Under the pieces are notes generated by a model, which did not search any database, had not been told where the DNA came from, and saw nothing but the letters and a program-made list of their open reading frames with translations. From the NCBI RefSeq assembly GCF_029633865.1, contig NC_079211.1, positions 3,824,247 through 3,888,246 on the forward strand: a stretch of DNA of 64,000 nucleotides. Direction: 5' to 3'. The DNA is from Lampris incognitus. Its lineage: Eukaryota > Chordata > Actinopteri > Lampriformes > Lampridae. Of the stretch, positions 33,284 to 44,934 are shown one piece after another. A program made the translations under genes and the position numbers. The stretch's first letter is position 1; each line of letters starts with the position of its first letter.

Positions 33284-34012
33284 AACCTTTTTTTTTTTCT
33301 TCCTTAAACGCACATGCAAAGCCTCCATGAAGAAGCCTGACCTCTGCTGCTCGGTACATCATTACCTTTCTTGTTTCCCATCAATCAGGAACCTTTATTA
33401 GCATTTTATTAGCATGACGTAAAGATAAATGGAGGTTGAGCGTTGCAACAAAATAGAAAATTTCACGCCCTCGACTTCCTCGTCGTCACATCACTGGTCG
33501 TCACTTTGACAGGGTTGTTCAGCCGACAGACAACAAGGGAAACATTTTGAGGATTTCTTTCCAACAAAATGGAGTCATGTTACTCTGGGTTAAATGCATA
33601 ATTCAGCCAGTTTTCCTGGTTTTGTTTTCTCGTTTATTTCATCAGCTGTCCAGGCAGTTGTCACAGATACACTACATTGTTATGTTGTCTTTGGTTCTCT
33701 GTTCATTGTCTCTGAATTATGGGAGAAATAACAGAATGTCTGTGGAGCTGATGAGAACTTGGCAGAAGCAGTTCATCTCAATCAAAAATGTAGAAAATCT
33801 GAGCAATTTTGGATTATCGTCTTGTTGGCATTACTGAACATAAATAATGAATTTGTTGTGTTGTTTTGTGTTACTGTACATGTGTTTTATACTTGGATTC
33901 CCTTATTCACCGCCTATTGATGATCTAAGACACAATGTACTGGACATGACATGTACACTTGGCTGTGTTTTGACTGCTCTTCAGCCAATGTACCAGTAGT
34001 ACCACTTCATGT
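33284..34012. other. No gene seen
   Basis: A 96-codon plus frame at 33547-33837 has no recognisable domain. Otherwise unique-looking sequence. Confidence 0.45.
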
Positions 34013-35186
34013 TGCTCCGGTGTGGGCAGATGCAGAGCCCTAGAAAGAGAGAGTTACATCACTGAGGGGTCAGAATGCGAGAGGGTCACGTGGTTCATGT
34101 AGCCGCCGAATAGTTCCAAACGAAGCTTGGCGGGTCATTTAAATGAACTGCTTAGCCGTGATTTCTGGTAACTACTAACCAATATTTTCAGATTTTTACA
34201 TTTCTATATAGATATATTCCAACGTGACACATATTCTATGCGCATGTGTAGGAACATTAAAACTAATATTTTGTTTGAAATTGATGGGCTATCACGCTTT
34301 AAATTACATCGTTAATTTGATTCAAGCGTGCTTGTAAAATGGTCATCATTAAAATGTCAACTTTAGATTCTTACCTGTACCAGGTAAGAACCTTTGATTA
34401 ATGCGAGAAACATACCTTCGCCATAGAAATCCTATTGCCCCGGGTCGCACTGTTTGGAACTATCCGGGGCTCCCATGATCCGCCATTGCTGTTAAATAAT
34501 TGGCCCACTGACGTCTACGGAGTTGACGTAACTCTCTCTTTCTAGGGCTCTGGACAGATGGCTGCACGAATTCGCGCTTGCGGCGGCCTCACCCAGTACC
34601 GTCCAGTTAGTGTCTTTGTCCACGTCTGTGCCTCAGTTTTGTCTTCATTTGATGGCTGGGAGAGCAGAGCGGGGCAGGCTAAGCTAACTGCTAGCGCATG
34701 CAGGCCGGCAGTTCTGATAACACTGAGGGTGGTCTGGCGGCGGCCTCACCTGGCGTTGACTGGCGTGGTGTTTTTGATGTCATCGTGAGGAGTGCGGGGA
34801 GGTGTGTCGAGGGTGTCTAGCTGGGAGAACTGGCGCTGGATCGGCTGGGAGAGCTTGGTCTGCTTTGTCCGGTGGGCCTGGGGACCAAGGCCCCTGCCTG
34901 GAGCTGCGCCCGAGGAGGAAACGCCGAGGGCGGTCTGACAGGACGTGGAAGCGGGGCAGGCTAAGCTAACTGCTAGCCCATGCAGACCGGCAGTTCCGAC
35001 AGTCTCCTGGCTGGTGTTCGTTCCCTTCGACAGTGATTTTTTTGTTTAGTTTGGATATATGTGTTAGTTTGGGCATGTGTGTTAGTTTGGGTATGTGTGT
35101 TCTTGTAGGTTTTGGATGTGTTGTTGTCTTCGTGCTATACTGCCGTGGGCTAGAGGAAACGACAAAGTGTTCCTGATTCCTGATGT
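34013..35186 (+). repeat. AAGATGG interspersed repeat, copy 3, interrupted
   Basis: Starts 'ctccggtgtgggcagatg', is interrupted by a hAT element after 20 bp, and resumes at 34553. The first internal module is shortened to its start and end, and the second (about 34825-35000) is complete. It ends 'gttcctgattcctgatg'. Confidence 0.82.
34033..34552. mobile_element. hAT MITE with 25-bp perfect TIRs
   Basis: The left end begins 'cagagccctagaaag' and the right end is its exact inverse. The terminal inverted repeat is perfect over 25 bp. The 8-bp flanks GGCAGATG (34025-34032) and GACAGATG (34553-34560) differ at one base. It is inserted in the AAGATGG repeat, whose uninterrupted sequence is seen in three other copies. 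No transposase. Confidence 0.92.
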
Positions 35187-37120
35187 AGTACTAATATAAC
35201 TATGTAACATACATTTCTACCACCTCATGTAGTACTACAATGATATGACTATTCTAGCTAGTGTACCACCACTTTTACTTCATATAGCACTTTTACATGT
35301 AAAACATGTTTTTCTACTACTTAGCACTACTGTGATATGACTAGCAAATGTACAACCACTACTACTTTAAATGGTACTACTATGATATGCTTACTATGTA
35401 TCACGAGTACTACTACTACTGCTACTTCATGTAGTAGTGCTATGATATACCAGTTGGTGTTGTTCAAATGTTATTTTTTGACTCTCGTGTGAGCTGTAAA
35501 CCCAAATCTAAAACAAAAACTAGTACTGCGATGTGGTGAAAGAAAGGCGTTGTAGGTGACTTCACCTTCCGTGAAGTCATCGCAAAATGGCTTCTATCTG
35601 CCCTCCACCAGTTTATCCGTTTACTACGACTGTGTTGCCCCCCCCCCCCCGAGACCCATTGAGGAGTGTTTTGTGCACTGTGATGCTGACCAGTGCAAGC
35701 GAGCGAGAGAGAACCGAGACTTCTCCACCACACACACTTAATTTCAAAACACTTAAGTGATTCTCAATCCCAACATGCCTCAGCCTGCCAACGCCATGAC
35801 AGATGCTGCGGAATTGAATATAGATTTCAGTGAGCAAGGCAGGTGTGGCTGATGAATCTCAATTTACCGTCGTCCATATTTCACTGCTGCTGCTGCCACA
35901 GATAGCCGAGGGGGAAGATGGGTGAGATCGGTGTGACTGCACCTGCCAAACTGTCAGCCGGGCGGTGTTGGCGATGATATGTACTTCATAAAAGCGTGTA
36001 TTTATCCAGCAGGGACTCCTGCTCTCCACGTCATTTCTCCAGCCAAAAGAGAGGAAGGGAAGTGAAGAAACGACGTGTTTCATGTCCAGGTCATTCATCC
36101 CAACTCTTAAGTGTTCCATATGATCATATTAGCTGAGGGAGGAAGACTGTTGAAGGCGTAGTGAATGTAAAGACCCTGAAGGGGGCCTGCATGTACCTAC
36201 TACTGTGGGTTCAATGCTGAACTAGAAAATATTCGGAGCAAACATAAGGGATTTTACACGATATCGACATTTTGATCTACACTATGAATTTACATAATGA
36301 AAAGTGATGCCATCCCTTAAAAAGTTGAGGAAACTGCATTTAGATGTGTTGACCCTCCATTACACCACTGCAACTAATATCGCGGACCTCATTTTATGAG
36401 AAATTTTACTTAATAGATTTTCATTATTATTCATTTAGACATCAAAATTGTATATCATGAGGCGGCAATATCCAAATGTATTACTGATACAAAACCATTG
36501 TGAGACAATAAACAATTATAGTGAGTTATTGGCCAGCTCTATTTGGATTTAAAGCGGACAACTTGTCAGTGTTACCCCCCTTACATTTCCAAGTGTTTTT
36601 ATTGTCCGAGCCGCTGTCGCGAAGTCAACCAGATGGCTTTCCGTTTATCAGCACCTGTCTACTTTCCAAAGCAAGAAACAACAGTTAGAATCCCAGTTCG
36701 GACTAGAAACCCCGATCTCAGCGCCATGATGACGGCAGAGTAAAACATCCAGTAGTACTGATAAGTGTGCAGGTTGTGTTACTTCCTGATCCCGTAGAAA
36801 TAATGCCAGCTGAATTGTTTGTTTGGAACCCTCTCAAGTCGCGGGTGTTGTCGATCTCGATGGGGAAACAGAGTTTGATACAACACTGGCACTCGCTCCA
36901 TAGAGTGAACGCCCGTCCGAGGTTCACCTTTGTTTTACCTCTGTTTCTCTCACTCTCTCTCTTCACCTTCTTTGCTCCCTCTGTCAACGGGGCTCTTGCC
37001 AGGTGGAGTTTCCACCGTCACTTCGGTTGTTCCACCGTCTGCCATTTCTGCTACTGGAGATAACTAACTCCGCTGATAACCGGAGCTGAGAACTCCGCTA
37101 ACTGGAGATAATAAACTCCG
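35187..37120. other. No firm gene; degenerate tandem repeat
   Basis: A degenerate ~70-bp tandem repeat with 'catgtagtactac' and 'gatatgactag' spans about 35190-35460. At 36720-36990 the minus strand has a short frame of unclear origin. The rest shows nothing recognisable. Confidence 0.4.
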
Positions 37121-37768
37121 CTTCCGGTGTGGGAAGATGGCAGCACAAATTCGCATTTGCAGGGGCCTCACGCAGTACCATCCATGCAGTGTCTTTGTCC
37201 ACGTCTGAGTTTTGTCTTCGTTTTGTCTTCGTTTGACGGCTGGGAGAGCTGGTGCTGGGTCGGCTGGGAGAGCGAGGTAGGCTAAGCTAACTGCTAGCCC
37301 ATGCAGACCAGCAGTTCCGATAACACCGAGGGCGGTTTGGCAGCGGCCTCGCCTGGCATTGGCTGTGGTGTTTTTGATGTTGTCGTGAGCAGTGCGGGGA
37401 GGTGTGTCGAGGGTGTCTGGCTTGGGTAGCTGGCGCTGGATCAGCTGGGAGTGCTTGGTCTGCTTCGTCCGGTGGGCCCGGGGACCACGGCCCCTGCCTG
37501 GAGCTGCGCCCGAGGAGGGAACGTCGTGGGCGTTCTGACAGGACGCGGAAGCGGGGCAGGCTAAGCTAACTGCTAGCTGATGCAGACCGGCGGTTCCAAC
37601 AGTCATCATGGCTGGTCTTCGTTCCCTTGGACAGTGATTTTTTTGTTTAGTTTGGATATATGTGTTCTTTAGTTTTGGGATGTGTTTTTGTCTTTGTGTT
37701 GTACTGCTGTGGGCTGTGTTTTTTAATTTAATTTAATGGGCTGAAGTGAAATGACAGTGTTCCTGGTT
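37121..37768 (+). repeat. AAGATGG interspersed repeat, copy 4
   Basis: Starts 'cttccggtgtgggaagatgg'. First module shortened (about 37240-37325), second complete (about 37420-37610), ending in the GT/T-rich 3' part and 'gttcctggttactg'. Confidence 0.8.
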
Positions 37769-38184
37769 ACTGAACTACGAGTAGCTATCGGGGAAAACAA
37801 AAGCCTATCCTCTTCGTACTTTGGTTGCGCAATGGTTGATTTTGCACTTCCTTTGGCTGCAAATCGAGCCTTATTCTCCCACGAGATCCTACCGTGGCAG
37901 ACAGAATTTGGTTCCCTATAAGCTTGAAAGCGAGGCTTATAGGGATTCTGTAGCCATTACACTGTGCAGTCAACATTTACTTCATAATAAGTTATAGGTG
38001 TTAAGGTTGGCATCATACCTGAAGAGTTGCCATTGTTGATATAAAATAAGCATCTTGTGTCCTTCTTAGCTGATAATAATTGAAAATATGGGTCTGTTTT
38101 ACTCCAAACTTTACAACCAATTAGGGATGTGAACAAACCTTTTTCAGCATCAGAAAAGATTAAAAACTTGGATTTATTTGTTGT

Positions 38185-38407
38185 GGCGACACGGTGGCGC
38201 AGTGGTTACCACAGCCGCCTCCTAGCAAGAAGGTCCTGGGTTCGAGCCCCGGGGTAGTCCAACCTTGGGGGTCGTCCCGGGTCGTCCTCTGTGTGGAGTT
38301 TGCATGTTCTCCCCGTGTCTGCGTGGGTTTCCTCCGGGGGCTCCGGTTTCCTCCCACAGTCCAAAGACATGTAGGTCAGGTGACTCACCCGTACTACATT
38401 GTCCCTT

Positions 38408-38470
<63 letters not shown>

Positions 38471-38602
38471 CGTGTGTGTTTGCCGTGTGATGGTCTGGCG
38501 GCCTGTCCAGGGTGTCTCCCCTCCTGCCACCCAGTGACTGCTGGGATAGGCTCCAGCATCCCCGTGACCCTGAGAGCAGGATAAGCGGTTCGGATAGTGG
38601 AT
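38185..38602 (+). mobile_element. SINE family B, full length
   Basis: tRNA-like head with box A 'tggcgcagtgg' and box B 'ggttcgagccc', a body with 'gtttgcatgttctcc' and 'ccaaagacatgtaggtcagg', an internal GT microsatellite (38408-38467), and a 'ggatagtggatgg' tail. Direct repeats 'ggatttatttgttgt' (38170-38184) and 'ggatttatatgttgt' (38603-38617) delimit it. Confidence 0.92.
38408..38467 (+). repeat. (GT)n within SINE B
   Basis: About 60 bp of GT located at the variable site of the SINE. The copy at 46111-46481 also has a GT run at this place (46316-46368). Confidence 0.97.
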
Positions 38603-38617
38603 GGATTTATATGTTGT

Positions 38618-39770
38618 TAGTCCCTGCAGTAAGAGACCCATCAATCAACGTGGGAGTGAAGGCAGCTTCTAATTCTGTGGTGTGTGTTTTGGTAGTGGGG
38701 TGAACCTTTGGTTTACATTTGAATCAAGCATTGCACCTTTGAATATGTTGTGTGTATCTCAAGCTATTATTTTCTTTTGCTGCATATATTTTAACGTGTT
38801 CAAAGAGGAATTCTATGTTGGATCTTGAATTTGCATCAGAAATATGAACAACGCATTTGATCAAAAATAAATGAATCAAAATGCTTCCTACTCTTCCTCC
38901 TGCGTGAAGATTACGGGTCACTTCGCGGTAAATCCTATCATGTAAATTCACCCTATAGCAGTACTGTATAATTTCAGGCCTCGTGGGTAATGTCATCTTG
39001 ACAATTTCATCATGTTTAATAATTATCTCTGCAACACACGCTGTCTCTTCATTTTACATGCACTGGAAGGCTGCCGTGGCCCCATGGCACGCCGGCGACA
39101 TGCTCCTCACATCTGCATAAGGAACAAAAAACAAACCACAACAAAACTGTCTGCTTCCACGCCAACCCACAAGGAGGAAGACCGACAACTCCGTTCATTC
39201 CAGCAGACTCACGCAACTGCTGTAGGACACCAGAAGTTTTGTTCAAACTAAAATCTGAGCTCTTCAGCTTTGGACCCTTCTCTTCTTCCTCGGAGAGGCT
39301 GGTGGTCCTGAAGGTGGGGCTGCTCCGGGCTGGTCATCCTACTGCTGCGTCCACGTGGTCCGCGGGAACCTGGCGCATCTGACTTAGCAAATTGGTGCAG
39401 CTTTTCTTCTGATTTGGTCAGCATTCATTCACACGCTGTTGTGTGAGAGGAGAAACCATGGTGGCGCTAGTCCAAACAGGTGAATGTTGCTGCAAACGCT
39501 TTTTGGGTTTAAAGCACATTTGCAAAGCCTTTATAAGTTTGTTTTTTTGTTTTCTCCAGATGATGAGGAGAACAAAAAACACTTACAGATTATTTTAATG
39601 CAGTAAATATGATGTTTTCTTAACGTCAGCTATTACAAAATCTATCTCCTGCAACGTTCGCGAGGTGACACGTTTTATTCACGGCACAACTCGACAACTC
39701 GGGTACCAGAGAAATTCTCGGATTTTTCGACATAATTTATCTGCCATTCATCGGATATTTCCTGGTAGGG
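38618..39770. other. No gene seen
   Basis: Unique-looking sequence without recognisable gene. Confidence 0.45.
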
Positions 39771-40110
39771 AAAACTCCTGGCACAGGCTCTTGTACTATC
39801 ACGCATTGACTGCTGCAGCTCCTGACCGGCAGGTCTGCCTGCACGCACTTTCACACCTCTGCAGATGATCCAGAACACGGCGGGCGGGCGGCGCGTCTGG
39901 TCAGCACATGTCACTCCGCTGTTCATATCCCTCCGCTGGCTCCCAGACGCTGCCCGCTTTAAATTCACAACCTTGATGCTCGCTCACAAAACAGCAACTA
40001 AAACGGCTCCCGCCTACCTGAACTCCCTCATCCAGGTCCACACTCAGTCCCGCTCACTACGCTCTGCCAATGAAAGGCGCCTGGCACTTCCGCCACAACG
40101 GGGCCTGGAT

Positions 40111-40657
40111 GCAAATTTACGAATCCTAACTATGGCCACGCCAAGACCCCGAATCCTAACTATGGCCACGCCAAGACCCCGAATCCTAACTATGGCCATG
40201 CCAAGACCCCGAATCCTAACTATGGCCACGCCAAGACCCCGAATCCTAACTATGGCCACGCCAAGACCCCGAATCCTAACTATGGCCACGCCAAGACCCC
40301 GAATCCTAACTATGGCCACGCCAAGACCCCGAATCCTACTATGGCCACGCCAAGACCCCGAATCCTAACTATGGCCATGCCAAGACCCCGAATCCTAACT
40401 ATGGCCACGCCAAGACCCCGAATCCTAACTATGGCCACGCCAAGACCCCGAATCCTAACTATGGCCACGCCAAGACCCCGAATCCTAACTATGGCCACAC
40501 CAAGACCCCGAATCCTACTATGGCCACACCAAGACCCGATGCCTCTGATTGGCTAGTACTCGTTGCCTCCGCTGGTTAAGGTTAGGGATAGGGTTAGCCA
40601 ATCACAGACAGAGTAGGGCGGGCCTTGGCGTGGCCATAGTAGGATTCGTAAATTCGC
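40111..40657. mobile_element. DNA transposon with 9-bp target duplication
   Basis: Terminal inverted repeats of about 34 bp (left 'gcaaatttacgaatcc', right 'ggattcgtaaattcgc') with one mismatch and one indel. The 9-bp direct repeat GGCCTGGAT sits on both sides (40102-40110 and 40658-40666). A 9-bp duplication would fit a Mutator-like element, or an 8-bp type if the outermost base belongs to the element. A second nested inverted repeat ('tctgattggcta') lies inside the right half. No transposase. Confidence 0.8.
40121..40537 (+). repeat. 30-bp minisatellite grown from the TIR
   Basis: Fourteen copies of a 30-bp unit ('gaatcctaactatggccacg' + 'ccaagacccc'), two of them 29 bp. The unit is the inner part of the terminal repeat itself. 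Because 30 is divisible by three, open frames run along both strands (decapeptide repeats). These are not genes. Confidence 0.95.
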
Positions 40658-40666
40658 GGCCTGGAT

Positions 40667-41172
40667 ATACTCCAGAGCGGGCGCCTGCTTGGAGCGCGCG
40701 TTTCGCACATGCGCAGGAGATCGGCGTTACTTATTTCCGGGCAACATGGCGACATACAAGCAAGAAGAAGAGCTCCTTTGTTTGTTGTATTTCGCACAAT
40801 TGGAGAAAAAAAAGAAAAAGAAGTGAAAGCAAGAAAATGGTGTGCGCGGCTGCTCAATCCCACCAGGACCACGGACGGGGAGTTCAACACGGCGCAGGAA
40901 ATGCGTGTGGTGGACGGGAGAAGGTTTTATCTTTGTAGTGTTTTAATAACGAATTATAAAGATGAGCGTAACGACGAACCTCTTCACACGGCCTCTCTTC
41001 AAAGTCGGCGTCCACGTTTGTTTACCAGCGCATGCGCAGTGGCGCCCTTGTCCACTCGGACACAAAAATATGGAGGTACGCAGATGTCCACGCGGACCCC
41101 CTCTGATGAGGACATGTCCGTGCCGCAGACCCTCTCGTCCTCGCAGACGCAGGAAGGATAGCTGGCGGTTAA
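40667..41172 (+). mobile_element. Second insertion in the L2 copy, possibly Harbinger-derived
   Basis: This ~500 bp separates the two L2 halves and is not part of L2. It contains a short frame with 'MATYKQEEELLCLL' at about 40746 and, in the next frame, 'WCARLLNPTRTTDGEFNT', which resembles the N-terminal region of Harbinger-type nucleases. Inverted 'gggcgcc'/'ggcgccc' with nearby 'catgcgca' motifs occur at about 40679 and 41035. The boundaries are not secured by a duplication. Confidence 0.4.
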
Positions 41173-41861
41173 GTCAGTAGCCAGACTCTTCTGTTCTGTA
41201 GTTACCCAACTCCAGTCGATCCGCCGAGTCCCTCTCCATCTTTAAGAAGAAGCTGAAGACCCAGCTCTTTCTCCAGCACCTCCACACCTGATGCTATTAA
41301 TAAAAGTACACCAAAGAAATAAAGACATAAAATGCTTCCATGCACCCCCTCTGCATTGCCTTTGTGCACTGCCTGTTGACACTTGTGTGCTATCGGACTC
41401 AAACCTAGTTTGTTGGCTCTTACTTTCATCGTCTCCTGACGAGATCCTCGCTTGTGTTGTATTACCTGTCAGGGGTATGTCACTTTGGATAAAAGTGTCT
41501 GCTAAATGAAGAACTAACATTGTAATTACAGTGTCAAATAACATGTAAAGGGCTGACTGATTACTAACTTATTATTTGTGGAAGTGTACGTTCTTGTTTC
41601 AATTTTATTTTTGCATTTATTTTTTTCCAACCTAGAAAAACCCTTTTGCAGCAAGTAACATGATGTCGTTAGGGGCAAGCAGGACATGGCGGTGCTTTCT
41701 AACACAATTAGAGGCGACACACACTATATGTGTCCGTGTGTGTTGCCACTTCTCATTAGGATTACGTATGGACCACTGATCCGCACAAGGACAAGAGACA
41801 ACGTGCTGCTTATGCTTAGGTTTTCCTCCACAGCTGAACTCGCCCACTTGCTCCTCTCTCC

Positions 41862-43444
41862 ATCTCTCTCTCTCTCTCTTCCATCTCTCTCGCTCTCTCT
41901 TGCTCTCTGTCACTCTCTCTCTCTCCCTCGCTCTGTCACTCTCTCTCTCTTCCATCTCTCTCACTCTCTCTCTGTCACTCTCTCTCTTGCTCGCTCTCTC
42001 TCCATCTCTCTCTCTCTTCCATCTCTCTAGCTCTCTCTTGCTCTCTGTCACTCTCTCTCTCTTGCTCGCTCTCTCTCTGTCACTCTCTCTCTGTCACTCT
42101 CTCTCCATCTCTCTCTCTCTTCCATCTCTCTCGCTCTCTCTTGCTCTCTGTCACTCTCTCTTTCTGTCACTCTCTCTCTCTTGCTCGCTCTCTCTCCATC
42201 TCTCTTTTGCTCTCTGTCACTCTCTCTCTCTTGCTCGCTCTCTCTCCATCTCTCTCTTGCTCTCTGTCACTCTCTCTTTCTGTCACTCTCTCTCTCTTGC
42301 TCGCTCTCTCTCCAGCTCTCTCTTGCTCTCTGTCACTCTCTCTCTCTTGCTCGCTCTCTCTCCATCTCTCTCTTGCTCTCTGTCACTCTCTCTCTGTCAC
42401 TCTCTCTCCCTCGCGCTGAACTCGCCCACTTGCTCCTCTCTCCATCTCTCTCTCTCTCTTCCATCTCTTTCGCTCTCTCTTGCTCTCTCTCTGTCACTCT
42501 CTCTCCCTCGCTCTGTCACTCTGTCACTCTCTCTCTGTCACTCTCTCTCTTCCTCGCTCTCTCTCCATCTCTCTCTTGCTCTCTGTCACTCTCTCTCTGT
42601 CACTCTCTCCCTCTCTCTGTCACTCTCTCTCTCTTGCTCGCTCTCCATCTCTCTCTCTCTCTCTTGCTCTCTGTCACTCTCTCACTCTCACTCTGTCACT
42701 CTCTTTCTCCCTCTCTCTGTCACTCTCGCTCGCTCTCTGTCACTCTCTCTCTCTTGCTCGCTCTCTCTCCATCTCTCTCTCTCTCTCTTGCTCTCTGTCA
42801 CTCTCTCCCTCTCTCTGTCACTTTCTCCCTCTCCCTGTCACTCTCTCGCTCGCTCTCTGTCACTCTCTCTCTCTTGCTCTCTGTCACTCTCTCCCTCTCT
42901 CTGTCACTCTTTCTCCCTCTCTCTGTCACTCTCTTTTGCTCACTCTCTCTCTTGCTCTCTGTCACTCTCTCCCTCTCTCTGTCACTCTTTCTCCCTCTCT
43001 CTGTCACTCTCTCTTGCTCACTCTCTCTCCATCTCTCTCTCTCTCTCTTGCTCGCTCTCTCTCCATCTCTCTCTCTCTCTGTCACTCTCTCTCTCTCGCT
43101 CACTCTCTCTCCATCTCTCTCTCTCTCTGTCACTCTCTCGCTCGCTCTCTGTCACTCTCTCTTGCTCTCTGTCACTCTCTCTCTCTCTCTCTCTCTTGCT
43201 CGCTCTCTCTCCATCTCTCTCTCTCTCTGTCACTCTCTCTCTTGCTCGCTCTCTCTCCATCTCTCTCTCTCTCTCTTGCTCGCTCTCTCTCCATCTCTCT
43301 CTCTCTCTGTCACTCTCTCTCTCTTGCTCACTCTCTCTCCATCTCTCTCTCTCTCTGTCACTCTCTCGCTCGCTCTCTGTCACTCTCTCTTGCTCTCTGT
43401 CACTCTCTCTCTCTCTCTTGCTCACGCGCTCTCCATCTCTCTCA
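41862..43444 (+). repeat. 1.6-kb CT-rich compound satellite
   Basis: Built from CT dinucleotides punctuated by 'cttgctcgctctctctccat' and 'ctgtcactctct' motifs in repeating order. A unique seed, 'gctgaactcgcccacttgct', precedes it at 41833 and recurs at 42415, offset 582 bp, so a higher-order duplication included flanking unique sequence. Serine/leucine frames of over 500 codons on the plus strand and Arg/Glu frames on the minus are low-complexity artefacts. Confidence 0.95.
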
Positions 43445-43549
43445 GGACCGGCTGCAGCCTAGACCAGAAAACCACAGAAAGTCAAAATAACTTTCTGTGA
43501 TACAAAGGCCCTTAAGAAAGCACCTGTCAGATAGAGAATTCTAAGAAAC

Positions 43550-43552
<3 letters not shown>

Positions 43553-43584
<32 letters not shown>
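43553..43584 (+). repeat. (CA)n microsatellite
   Basis: Short pure CA array. Confidence 0.95.
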
Positions 43585-43587
<3 letters not shown>

Positions 43588-43589
43588 TT

Positions 43590-44860
43590 ACATTTCTATG
43601 TGGAGAAGGAAACCATTTTGATGAAGTAAAGCACTTCAGGACCACTGTTAAGAACCCAGTCAGGTACATAATGTTCAGAGACAGATAACATGTTTATGGT
43701 TTACTGTAAATGCCTTTATGAGCACACTCCCACGAGCACGCTCCTACGAGCACGCTCCTACGCCGAGCTGCCCCTGAAGAAGCTCATACTGTAGTTGAGG
43801 AGATGTTCATGTAAATGCATTTGTATGACGTGACAACACCTCTTGACCTCTAGAGGTGAACATTTCACTTTGTTCTTAAAACCTGAATCCCAGTGTTGAT
43901 GAGGAGCGTCCATCTGCTTTAGCTTTCGGCTATGGTTTAATACCCCTTATTCCCCCCGGAATAAAGCCCTGATTATCTGGGTTTGGGCAGACGCTGATAA
44001 GAAACAAATGTTAACGAAGCTCTGTTAAGGATAACGGCATCCAGATGCTGCTGCGTATTAAGATGCTTTGTGGTGGCATAATGAAGGAGAACCTCCTGGC
44101 TGCTCTTCTGCATGTCCTGGTTCCTCATGGTGGTCTGTGCACTCATGGATGAAGAAAAGGCCGAGCTAGCTGCAGAACTCACAACTGGAAACCAGTCTAC
44201 ATGTTTCAGTACAGAGGATCTTTTATGCAGCAACGTATTTCATGACCACTTTATTTGCCAGGTGCAGTGAATGTGGGTCTAAGAGGAGCTCCCATACAAT
44301 GCACAGGGAGGGAGAAGTCCAGGACACCCATTAGATCACAAATGGCATCCAGGAGGTGGGGAAGAAAGTACCTTTAGTTTTCCAGAATGGATCCATTTTA
44401 TCATCTGAGCATTAAGGGGGAGCTAGCTCAACATCAAGGAAGTCATTTATCCACTCCGGAGCGACCCAGACTTGTTCCTCATCCGCAGAAGCAAGGGCAG
44501 ACGAAAAAGGGGGTTATTATAAATTCAACAAAGTCACTCTTTCATGGCCTATCAATATTCCGCCGGCATGGTGGAAACCTGGGTTTGGGCTTAATGAGAG
44601 GATCCAATGGCTAAATGATCAAAAAACAGGACGGCTATTGTCCTTGAACTCTTAATGGTGTACTAATAGCACAGCGTGTCAGAAGTGATTTTAACAAGTG
44701 TCCTGAATCCAACTTTTTTCTTTTTCTTTTTTTATAATGTCTCAGCCTTTGGACTTGAAGATGAGATAACTCTATCTTGCACCCCCCCCCTACCCCGTCA
44801 CAGCATTAACATCTCAGGCATGCCTTTTGCATAATCACCATCCTCTGTGTTTCCCCGTAG
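43590..44860. other. No firm gene; unique sequence
   Basis: Free of recognisable transposons. A 17-bp unit (gagcacgctcctac) is repeated three times at about 43722-43762. The low repeat content and the exon candidates just downstream make this region the most likely host-gene neighbourhood on the plus strand. Confidence 0.45.
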
Positions 44861-44934
44861 TGGAGATGAAGGGAGTCATTATGGTGGAGCGAGGAGCAGA
44901 TGGGGGTGCTGAGATACTTAGGTCAGACTGTTTG
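44861..44934 (+). CDS. Candidate coding exon, unidentified
   Basis: Preceded by a good acceptor (pyrimidine-rich 'tcctctgtgtttccccgtag') and followed by donor 'gtttggtaagg'. The 74-bp interval is open in exactly one frame, entering with two bases of a split codon, then 24 codons (EMKGVIMVERGADGG...SDCL) ending in phase 0. I do not recognise the peptide. If joined to the next candidate exon (45307-45408) the frame stops after three codons, so the two may be alternative or untranslated exons. Confidence 0.32.

Larger units (their letters stand above)
39771..41515 (+). mobile_element. L2-type LINE 3' end with nested insertions
   Basis: Plus-strand C-terminal coding part of an L2-type LINE ('HVTPLFISLRWLP', 'APAYLNSLIQVHTQSRSLR', 'ANERRLALPP'). 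It is interrupted at 40111 and resumes at about 41173, where 'AESLSIFKKKLKTQLFLQHL' is encoded. It then runs to the L2-like 3' end 'ttggataaaagtgtctgcta' near 41490. The related reverse copy at 55013-55695 shows the uninterrupted order, proving the two parts belong together. Confidence 0.85.

Noticed and set aside
40121..40537. CRISPR-like regular 30-bp repeats
   Set aside because: There are no spacers between units, and the genome is vertebrate.
40044..40556. Decapeptide-repeat proteins on both strands
   Set aside because: The 30-bp tandem unit is a multiple of three without stops. The frames are consequences of the minisatellite inside a transposon.
40575..40600. Interstitial telomere repeat (ggttagggatagggttag)
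   Set aside because: Only about three imperfect units inside a transposon; too short to mean a telomere fusion.
41900..43500. Open frames of 520, 439 and 336 codons in the CT-rich region
   Set aside because: They consist of Ser/Leu/His (or Arg/Glu on the other strand) dictated by CT repeats; all frames are open because the repeat lacks stop codons.
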